A stretch of DNA of 64,000 nt from Paenibacillus sp. BJ-4 (lineage in GTDB: Bacteria; Bacillota; Bacilli; Paenibacillales; Paenibacillaceae), in the NCBI RefSeq assembly GCF_020404765.1, contig NZ_JAIVEM010000005.1, positions 1 to 64,000 of the forward strand. The letters run 5' to 3'. This document shows, piece after piece, positions 58,268 through 64,000 of the stretch. A program made the translations under genes and the position numbers. Numbering within the stretch: position 1 is the first letter of the stretch; every line of letters starts with the position of its first letter. A model generated the notes under the pieces. It was not told where the DNA came from, ran no database searches, and saw only the letters and a list, made by a program, of their open reading frames with translations.

Positions 58268-58313
58268 AGTTCAACGAGTGGTGGCAGATAAACTGCAGAT
58301 TGAGAGTAAGGTG
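58268..58313 (+). pseudogene. Diverged fragment of the spo0A 3' end
   Basis: Codons at 58281-58313 encode VADKLQIESKV, against [11 protein letters not shown] at the end of Spo0A (57298-57330). 27 of 33 bases agree and four of the six differences are synonymous third positions. Upstream similarity continues to about 58268 with one frameshift, then stops. There is no start codon or rest of gene. Confidence 0.75.
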
Positions 58314-58332
58314 AAGCATAACATTTCAGCCA

Positions 58333-58386
58333 ATACCGCTGATTTATTGGGTTATCCATGACCAATAAATCAGCGGTATTTTTTTG
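58333..58386 (+). terminator. Second, diverged copy of the spo0A terminator
   Basis: A perfect 18-bp stem, ATACCGCTGATTTATTGG (58333-58350) with CCAATAAATCAGCGGTAT (58362-58379), then seven T residues. Compared with 57465 the stem differs by paired (compensated) changes and the loop by a few bases; GAACGATTTT follows both copies. Confidence 0.9.
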
Positions 58387-58469
58387 AACGATTTTTAAAT
58401 TTCAACTGGATAATTTCATGCTTTACTGTTCGCCTAGGAATTTTGCACGTAAACTTTAGCCAGCTACGA

Positions 58470-58654
58470 ACAGAACTTAAAGTTGTTCGATAAGTATTTA
58501 CAAGAACAGCATCAGATTGAAGACTGAAGAAAGATCAGTCTGGACACATTCAACAGTACATTAAATATTTGTAGGAATGTGGGGAATATACAGTAGTCAA
58601 TAAGGTGGAGACTAAGGAGAAGAACTACCTGGAGAATCAATTCAAACTTTAAGA
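58470..58654 (+). pseudogene. Possible remnant of a tyrosine recombinase N-terminal domain
   Basis: One frame reads DQSGHIQQYIKYL, a stop, then ECGEYTVVNKVETKEKNYLE and another stop near 58654. A helix-rich 'HIQQYIKYLxExGxYT' stretch resembles the SAM-like N-terminal domain of phage/XerC integrases. Stops and missing catalytic domain show it is broken if real. The resemblance is weak. Confidence 0.25.
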
Positions 58655-58722
58655 AGAATGTTTCCACAACCACAATTGCAAACTATATTCGGAATATAAA
58701 GTGTGTTCTACGAATGTTAATG

Positions 58723-58775
58723 CTATGCTCTGGTTGCTCGTAGGGCGCTCCATGGCGAGATCTACCAGGGCATAG
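58723..58775. other. Long imperfect inverted repeat
   Basis: CTATGCTCTGGT (58723-58734) pairs with ACCAGGGCATAG (58764-58775) with one G-U pair, and CTCG/CGAG pairs inside. No T tract follows, so it is not a standard terminator. Confidence 0.5.
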
Positions 58776-58945
58776 TTGAGTTAGTTTCATTAATCCAAAA
58801 AAACAAATAAGATAAAAAAAATTTTTGTAAATGTAAGTAATTTTGTGACTTTTCATGATTGGCACCTTTAAAAAAGAACGCCAATTGACAGACCGTCTAC
58901 ATAGTAAGTAGAAAAGGATTACTAGCCAACATTGCAAAGTAAACT

Positions 58946-58988
58946 AAAAAACCAGTCAAAACACAAAAGTGTTGGGACTGGTTTTTCG
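58946..58988. terminator. Bidirectional terminator upstream of the chemoreceptor
   Basis: AACCAGTC (58950-58957) pairs with GACTGGTT (58976-58983), with inner AACAC/GTGTT, A residues before and TTTC after. It shields the chemoreceptor promoter from read-through. Confidence 0.75.
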
Positions 58989-59017
58989 TTATTATGAAAA
59001 ATCTCTTTAGTTTGATA

Positions 59018-59045
59018 TAAACAATGCGTCGATCCTTGTCGATAT
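59018..59045 (+). promoter_or_regulatory. Sigma-D-like promoter of the chemoreceptor
   Basis: TAAA (59018-59021), 16 bp, GTCGATAT (59038-59045) matches the sigma-D consensus TAAA-N14-16-GCCGATAT with one mismatch. This is the expected class for motility and chemotaxis genes. Confidence 0.7.
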
Positions 59046-59077
59046 AATATCTACTATAGAGATTAAGGAGCGAATGT

Positions 59078-60778
59078 ATGAAATTTAACATCCGTGCAAA
59101 ATTGTTATTGGGTTTTCTTGCGGTTATTGCTTTATTGATCATCATTAGTTTAGTATCTATCTCAAAAATGAAGAACTTGGGTGACACTTCGATGGAGATC
59201 GATAGCCATTGGATGCCAAGTGTGACTATCCTGGGGACGCTAAATGGCGATATATCTGATGTAGAACGGCTTTCCTTAAATATTATTGTAGAACGCGACC
59301 CGGCGGAAGTGGAGAAGGTTCAGGCGGAGTACGATAAGGTTTTGAGTAAGATTGATAGCGAACGGAAAACATATGAAAAATTAATTTCCTCCCCTAAAGA
59401 ACGTGAAATGTACGAGGACTTCTCCAAAAAATATACAGATTATCTGAATAAGTTGCCTGGGGTGATTGCCGCAGGGAAAGCGAACGATTATGTTCAATCC
59501 AGCATTTTACACAAAGAGTCCTATGTGCTATGGTACAGTGCAAACGATATGATTAGTCAGCTTATTAAGCTGAATGCAGATGGCTCAAAACAGACCACGA
59601 AAGAAGCCGTTGACAACTTTATCTCAGGCAGACAATTGGTCATTATTTTGAGTATTGCGGCTATTGTATTGGCACTGATTATGGCGATTATTATTGCCCA
59701 AATTATTTCTAAACCCATTTTGCGAATCAGTCGTGCTGCTGAAAGCATTGCATCTGGTGATCTTACAGGTGAGACGATCATCGTGAAGGGTAAAGATGAG
59801 ATTAGCACGTTGGCACATTCCTTTAATACAATGGCTGAAAACCTTCGCCAACTGATTCAATCTGTTAGTAAGACGACTGAAATGGTTACCACATCTTCAG
59901 AGGAATTGACGGCCAGTGCAGAGCAAAATAGCCAAGCTTCTGCACAAATAACCGAAACGGTACAAGAAGTAGCTACAGGAACGGGCCAACAGGTGGATAT
60001 GGTGACCAAATCGTCCCAGGCGATTGAGGAAATGTCCATCGGGGTAGAACAAATTGCCATCCGCGCGCAAAATGTATTTGCATCAGCTCAGGATGCGGCT
60101 CACAAATCAGCTGAAGGTAATCAGATGATTCAGCAGGCTGTTACACAGATGAATGCTGTGAATGACTCCATGGATAGCTTGGCTGGTCTTATGGCTGGGT
60201 TGGGAGAACGCTCAGATGAAATCGGCAAGATTATTGATGTAATTACCAATATTTCGAGTCAGACCAACCTGCTTGCTTTGAACGCCGCCATTGAAGCGGC
60301 TCGTGCAGGAGAGCATGGGCGAGGATTTGCTGTAGTTGCAGGTGAAGTACGCAAGCTGGCTGAACAATCGGCTTATTCTGCTCAACAAATTACGGAGCTT
60401 GTGGGCTTGATTCAAAAGGATACTGCACATGCGATTGAGGCGGTAGCTGCCAATGGGCAGGATGTGATGACAGGTCGGGAAGTCGTACAAAATGCAGGTG
60501 CATCCTTTGAAATGATTCAAGAAACCGTTAATAAAGTGGCAAGCGAAATTGAAGAGGTATCTGCTGGCTCGGAGCAAATGTCGGCAAGTACCGATGAGAT
60601 TGTTGGTTTTGTCAAGCAAATTTCGGCCATTGCCGAGGAAGCCGCAGCTGGTACACAGCATGTGTCGGCTGCAACTCAGGAGCAGCTGGCCTCGATGGAG
60701 GAAATTGCTTCCTCTGCAAGAAACCTGTCTACAATGGCAGAGGATCTGCAAGGGCAAATTGGCAAATTCAAAGTATAA
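59078..60778 (+). CDS. Methyl-accepting chemotaxis protein
   Basis: A 566-residue transmembrane chemoreceptor. TM1 spans about 8-30, a four-helix-bundle ligand domain about 35-180, TM2 about 188-212 and HAMP about 212-265. The signalling hairpin carries [46 protein letters not shown], the invariant tip for CheA/CheW contact. Glu/Gln pairs in flanking helices are methylation sites. ATG follows AAGGAGCG. The 4HB_MCP sensor type does not tell the ligand. A sigma-D-like promoter and a terminator make it monocistronic. Confidence 0.95.
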   Translation: MKFNIRAKLLLGFLAVIALLIIISLVSISKMKNLGDTSMEIDSHWMPSVTILGTLNGDISDVERLSLNIIVERDPAEVEKVQAEYDKVLSKIDSERKTYEKLISSPKEREMYEDFSKKYTDYLNKLPGVIAAGKANDYVQSSILHKESYVLWYSANDMISQLIKLNADGSKQTTKEAVDNFISGRQLVIILSIAAIVLALIMAIIIAQIISKPILRISRAAESIASGDLTGETIIVKGKDEISTLAHSFNTMAENLRQLIQSVSKTTEMVTTSSEELTASAEQNSQASAQITETVQEVATGTGQQVDMVTKSSQAIEEMSIGVEQIAIRAQNVFASAQDAAHKSAEGNQMIQQAVTQMNAVNDSMDSLAGLMAGLGERSDEIGKIIDVITNISSQTNLLALNAAIEAARAGEHGRGFAVVAGEVRKLAEQSAYSAQQITELVGLIQKDTAHAIEAVAANGQDVMTGREVVQNAGASFEMIQETVNKVASEIEEVSAGSEQMSASTDEIVGFVKQISAIAEEAAAGTQHVSAATQEQLASMEEIASSARNLSTMAEDLQGQIGKFKV

Positions 60779-60813
60779 TTCGATTGCTATTATATACAAT
60801 TGTTTATTTTAGG

Positions 60814-60841
60814 ACCGCTCTATTGTAGAGCGGTTTTTTTC
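60814..60841 (+). terminator. Terminator of the chemoreceptor gene
   Basis: ACCGCTCT (60814-60821) pairs with AGAGCGGT (60827-60834), followed by seven T residues. Confidence 0.9.
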
Positions 60842-61058
60842 TGCACCCATCCCTCTTTCCTTTATATGGTGATTGTGTTCACTCGATGTTATAATGATAA
60901 ACGAAGGAATTTATATTTTAATTAATTTTGGAGCAACAAAATACGGTGCTTCAAAAGTTTATATAGCTGTAATCGGTTGACGGAAAAATTCATTGATTTT
61001 TATGATCAAGTAAATTAGTGTTTTTTTCTTTATTTTAAAGTAAAGGCGGGGTGAAAAC

Positions 61059-61469
61059 ATGTGGAATAGCCTAACTTGGGTGGTCATCGGCGTATTGGTG
61101 GTGGCGTTGGGATGGATTGTTATGGCATGGCGTGGTCGTAGCCGCAAAAAACAAGTGAATGAACAGCGTGACAGCAATGTTGTTGAATTTCGCCCTCGTA
61201 AGCATGCCCGACAGCCCCGCGTTGGGAACGTATCCAAGTTTAAGGTATTCTCTTCCTCTGGCTCCAACACGACGACAGATGCAACGGGTATACAGGCCCA
61301 ACCGGGGTTTGGACTGTCTGATCCTATACAGCACAGGGGTAAGCAAAAATGTTCCTTTTGTAGAAAAGAAGACAAATTAACCTTTTATGCCGATGATAAT
61401 GGCTCCCTCTACGGAGCATGCAAGGAGTGTAGGATTAAGGCAGAAAGACAGGATATGTTGCCACTTTAG
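61059..61469 (+). CDS. Membrane-anchored small zinc-finger protein
   Basis: A 136-residue protein with one N-terminal helix (about 5-23), a basic linker, and a C-terminal CSFC...CKEC pair with 20 residues between, resembling a zinc-binding finger near residues 99-125. I do not recognise a family. ATG 61059 has a weak AAGGCGGGGTG site. It is flanked by terminators, so it is monocistronic. Confidence 0.7.
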   Translation: MWNSLTWVVIGVLVVALGWIVMAWRGRSRKKQVNEQRDSNVVEFRPRKHARQPRVGNVSKFKVFSSSGSNTTTDATGIQAQPGFGLSDPIQHRGKQKCSFCRKEDKLTFYADDNGSLYGACKECRIKAERQDMLPL

Positions 61470-61502
61470 TCTATACAGGCGTGGAGAACGAGGACATAGG
61501 TA

Positions 61503-61536
61503 AAATCCCCGACCGTAGTTAACGGTGGGGATTTTT
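61503..61536. terminator. Terminator
   Basis: AAATCCCC (61503-61510) pairs with GGGGATTT (61527-61534), with inner ACCGT/ACGGT, followed by more T residues. It lies between convergent genes. Confidence 0.85.
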
Positions 61537-61553
61537 TGGATTGCGTCTGCCTC

Positions 61554-62330
61554 TTAGCGAAGCTGTCTGTCGATTAATTCCTCCAGCGCATCCGCAATAT
61601 GATCTGGTCCATAGGATAGCTCTTCCCGGCTTAAGCTCAACCAGGCGTGACGCTCGTCCATATCAAAGGCAGTCTCCAGCCAGCCGGATAATCCTCTGCC
61701 TCTACGGTCTACTTCGACAAGCACATGTACGCCTTCGGGTTCCAGCTGCATAATCAGCTCCAGCTCTTCGATATCGCGTGCATATTCCGATCCAGGTGCA
61801 AATTCAAATTCCTGCACGTAAGGAACAGCACGTCCCAGCTTGGGATGACGTTCGCAGGTGGAGGAACGGAATCGGAAGCCCAACAGGTGAACCGCCTCAA
61901 ATACCGTACTCATATAGGGATGCGGCTCGATTTTGAGTGAGTCACGATCAGTCGGGTCCAAAGCCATGTCGATATCTAATGCCGTTTCCAGCCACACACG
62001 CTGATTGGCATGAGTGACAGGGGTTTCCAGTGGAAGCTGGAAGGAAAAAGGAATTTCAAGCTCCTGCCCTTGGCTTAAATGAAATCCGTCAGACACCTCG
62101 GTCCGTGCGATACAGCAAGTGGTAATCGTTTTTTTATCATCGTGCTCTACGATATATTCGGTTTTGAGCTCGATGTCGATTTTGCCGATTTCCTGATCAA
62201 TTTTACCGCCTTTGATACGTATGATGCCACTGAGCTCTTCCCCTGGCATGTATACGGTTTGATCTACCAATGTATCGACCTTGGCTGATCCGATTCCTGC
62301 ACTTGCTAAGATTTTGTTGAAAAAACTCAT
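61554..62330 (-). CDS. spo0M: Sporulation control protein Spo0M
   Basis: A 258-residue arrestin-fold protein, exactly the B. subtilis Spo0M length. MSFFNKILASAGIGSAKVDTLV and YMPGEELSGIIRIKGG are the family N-terminus; the C-terminal half has HLLGFRFRSSTCERHPKLGR. B. subtilis spo0M mutants show sporulation and cell-division effects. ATG 62330 follows GGGGAGG; the frame's ATG at 62360 is upstream of this site. Confidence 0.93.
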   Translation of the reverse strand: MSFFNKILASAGIGSAKVDTLVDQTVYMPGEELSGIIRIKGGKIDQEIGKIDIELKTEYIVEHDDKKTITTCCIARTEVSDGFHLSQGQELEIPFSFQLPLETPVTHANQRVWLETALDIDMALDPTDRDSLKIEPHPYMSTVFEAVHLLGFRFRSSTCERHPKLGRAVPYVQEFEFAPGSEYARDIEELELIMQLEPEGVHVLVEVDRRGRGLSGWLETAFDMDERHAWLSLSREELSYGPDHIADALEELIDRQLR

Positions 62331-62498
62331 AAATATGCCTCCCCGATAATCCATAGTCATGTTACAAACGACAAACTATAAGCTTGTGCAGCTTTACCGG
62401 ATATACGGGCCAATGACTCCATTCGTTCCAAAAAAATGCAAGGAAAAAGTCACTGGTGATCACGTGGCTGGTTGTTGCTTGCCGAGCCTTTTTTCTTG

Positions 62499-63095
62499 CT
62501 AATCGCAGTTCACTTTATGAGGCGGTATAAAGCATTTGCGACAACGCGGCTCATAAGCCTCAGAGTCACCAATCATGACGATGGGCCCTACTGTAGAAGG
62601 CTTTCCATTTACCATCCGTTGGGTAAATACCGCCTCTGAGCTGCCGCATACGGCACAAAAAGAAGTCAGCTTTTCGATGTCATCCGCCATGGCAAGCAGG
62701 CCCCCAACATAGCCGAACTCCTTGCCCCGGTAATCCAGATTCAAACCATCCGCAATGACGTGTTTGCCACAATAAGCTAACTCCTGTATGAGAGCCATAA
62801 TATGACGGCTGAAAAACTGGACTTCATCAAAGGCAACCACGTCGGCATCCTTCGTTTCTTCCAATATACGCTGAACGAGCTCGTCTGTGAGTTTTCTTGG
62901 AATAGAGATAGCGGGCAGTCGGTATCCGATGCGGCTCACAATTTCGTCCGTGGCATAGCGATTATCTTCAGCGGGTTTGTAAGCGACCACCTTACGGTGC
63001 CCGTATTGGATTAGTTTTTGACAGCGGCGAATTAATTCGCCGGATTTTTCACTAAACATGGGGCCTGTAATAATCGTAATTCGTCCTGTAGGCAA
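62499..63095 (-). CDS. tdk: Thymidine kinase with a variant P-loop
   Basis: A 198-residue type II thymidine kinase that phosphorylates thymidine for salvage. AFDEVQFF is the catalytic Glu region; CAVC and CRKC hold zinc; the lasso EAYEPRC is present. The P-loop reads GPMFSEKSGEL at 11-21 where the family has GPMFSGKxEEL, so the invariant Gly16 is Glu and Glu19 is Gly. TTG 63095 follows AGAGGGG at eight bases; the longer frame to 63125 is unlikely. Activity may be altered; the rest is conserved. Confidence 0.9.
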   Translation of the reverse strand: MPTGRITIITGPMFSEKSGELIRRCQKLIQYGHRKVVAYKPAEDNRYATDEIVSRIGYRLPAISIPRKLTDELVQRILEETKDADVVAFDEVQFFSRHIMALIQELAYCGKHVIADGLNLDYRGKEFGYVGGLLAMADDIEKLTSFCAVCGSSEAVFTQRMVNGKPSTVGPIVMIGDSEAYEPRCRKCFIPPHKVNCD

Positions 63096-63325
63096 CGCGA
63101 ATTCCCCTCTCTGTAACATGCGCATAAACGCTGTGAATCATCATTTTCCGAAAGAAAAGGCCATTATAGATTACCATAATGAGTAGCATACAGACCAGAG
63201 AAAATATATTGTTTTTCGACATGTTTGTGGATATTTGTTTGTGAATGTAAATGTGGTCGTCATTGCTCTGCTGCCACGGGCATGATATGGTGAAGTGTAG
63301 TGGAAAGAAGGAAGAGGGGACAGGC

Positions 63326-63538
63326 ATGAACCAAAAAGATGCGGATTATAGTGCCAGAAAAAGAACATTACTGGAGCAAGGGCTGATAAGCCCGCAAGCA
63401 CAGGAGTTGATCTCTGAGCTGGAGACAGAGCTGGAGCTACTACGCAAGCAAAATGAATCATTTCGCAATGCGTTGCGAGCCAAATCAGTTCAAAACCCAA
63501 GGATGTCTACCAAATTACGGGATGCGCTGTACGAATAG
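63326..63538 (+). CDS. Small coiled-coil protein
   Basis: A 70-residue, highly charged protein with a predicted coiled coil (ELISELETELELLRKQNESF, about 28-47). No family recognised. ATG 63326 follows GAAGAGGGGAC. It is divergent from tdk and 138 bp upstream of lpdV. Confidence 0.6.
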   Translation: MNQKDADYSARKRTLLEQGLISPQAQELISELETELELLRKQNESFRNALRAKSVQNPRMSTKLRDALYE

Positions 63539-63592
63539 GCTGTTGAATATTATATGAGAGACTGCTTGGATGAGCTGGCCGGATGGTCTGTA

Positions 63593-63642
63593 GTGTATGC
63601 ATACACGCTATATTTTGTGCAAAGAAATAAAGAGAGTACAAT
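63593..63642 (+). promoter_or_regulatory. Promoter of lpdV with a 14-bp palindrome upstream
   Basis: TTGTGC (63615-63620), 16 bp, TACAAT (63637-63642) fits a sigma-A promoter. GTGTATGCATACAC (63593-63606) is a perfect palindrome just before the -35 and a candidate operator. Confidence 0.5.
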
Positions 63643-63676
63643 AAGATATATAATCAATGTTTAATGGAGGAGAAGC

Positions 63677-64000
63677 ATGACTATACATTGTGATGTGGCT
63701 ATTTTAGGCGGGGGAACCGGGGGATATGTGGCGGCTATTCGCGCAGCCCAGCTAGGCAAGGAAGTCGTTATTATCGAAAAGGACAAGCTTGGCGGAACCT
63801 GTCTGCACCGTGGTTGTATTCCGAGCAAGGCCTTGCTGCGCAGCGCGGAAGTATATGCAACGATTAAGGAAAGCGCGCAATATGGTATCGAGACGTCAGG
63901 TGCACAGCTCGTGTTTCCTAAAGTACAAGAGCGTAAGGAAGCCGTTGTAGAGCAACTGCATCAGGGCGTTCAATTTTTGATGCGCAAAAATAAAATCACG
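63677..64000 (+). CDS. lpdV: Dihydrolipoyl dehydrogenase (LpdV-like), 5' part
   Basis: The first 108 residues of the FAD-containing E3 component that reoxidises lipoamide; the window ends inside the gene. The FAD motif is GGGTGGYVAAIRAAQLG at 11-27 and the redox disulfide is C42-LHRG-C47. The wording after it (IPSKALLRSAEVYATIKE...FPKVQERKEAVVEQL) is closest to B. subtilis LpdV of the branched-chain keto acid dehydrogenase operon, which would mean bkd genes follow. ATG 63677 follows TGGAGGAG. Confidence 0.92.
   Translation, partial: MTIHCDVAILGGGTGGYVAAIRAAQLGKEVVIIEKDKLGGTCLHRGCIPSKALLRSAEVYATIKESAQYGIETSGAQLVFPKVQERKEAVVEQLHQGVQFLMRKNKIT

Larger units (their letters stand above)
58386..59017. 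other. 630-bp decayed interval without intact genes
   Basis: Stops occur in every frame. 58470-58635 may hold a gene remnant (separate entry), 58723-58775 a long hairpin, and 58946-58988 a terminator. A/T-rich runs dominate. The 84-codon minus frame at 58683-58937 has no ribosome site and no family resemblance. Confidence 0.6.

Noticed and set aside
58683-58937. 84-codon minus-strand frame in the decayed interval
   Set aside because: Hydrophobic chance frame crossing the long hairpin; no ribosome site.

Overview
The window looks like a chromosomal segment of a Paenibacillus-type, endospore-forming Firmicute, close to P. polymyxa in style. The evidence is the complete spoIIIA operon, spoIVB, spo0A, spo0M and a spore photoproduct lyase; strong AGGAGG-type ribosome binding sites with frequent GTG and TTG starts; a methionine T-box; a Bacillus-type Fnr with C-terminal cysteines; and gene order matching the B. 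subtilis yqhQ-to-spo0A region.

Layout. 1-9.4 kb is accessory metabolism: the tail of an IS3-family transposase, a lone Gfo/Idh/MocA oxidoreductase, a GH51 arabinofuranosidase with two cre-like sites, and an AraC regulator divergent from a sugar cluster (decayed oxidoreductase, two TIM-barrel isomerase/epimerases, an intact oxidoreductase, a ThuA protein). 9-11 kb holds a YodB-like HxlR regulator, an orphan YvyF-like zinc protein and an extradiol dioxygenase. 11-18 kb is an anaerobic fermentation module: fnr, adhE and pflBA, with Fnr boxes placed at -41.5 from good -10 hexamers. 18-30 kb has secreted stalk-domain proteins, a Zur-like Fur protein, yidD, T-box-metG, ccdA convergent with splB, mntR, a GHL10-type hydrolase and a patatin.

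From 29.9 to 57.3 kb the order follows B. subtilis closely: yqhQ, (1 kb of repeats), yqhR, Xaa-Pro peptidase, efp, lysC, spoIIIAA-AH, accBC, yqhY, amaP, DUF2273, nusB, folD, xseAB, ispA, dxs, tlyA, a membrane protein, argR, recN, spoIVB, spo0A. This is the backbone for sporulation signalling, fatty-acid precursor supply, isoprenoid precursors and DNA repair.

Downstream of spo0A the order breaks. A secreted protein of three nearly identical 45-residue repeats lies between the spo0A terminator and a diverged second copy of the spo0A 3' end plus terminator, followed by decayed DNA. Then come a chemoreceptor with a sigma-D-like promoter, a small zinc-finger membrane protein, spo0M, thymidine kinase with an altered P-loop, and the start of an LpdV-like dihydrolipoyl dehydrogenase cut by the window end.

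I found no CRISPR array, prophage, tRNA or rRNA gene. The most interesting signals are the spo0A-tail duplication around the repeat protein, the sugar cluster that could be a 3-keto-glycoside pathway, the coherent Fnr promoter architecture, and the repeat-rich gap at 31 kb. All functions are read from sequence and recalled family knowledge; no database search was run.
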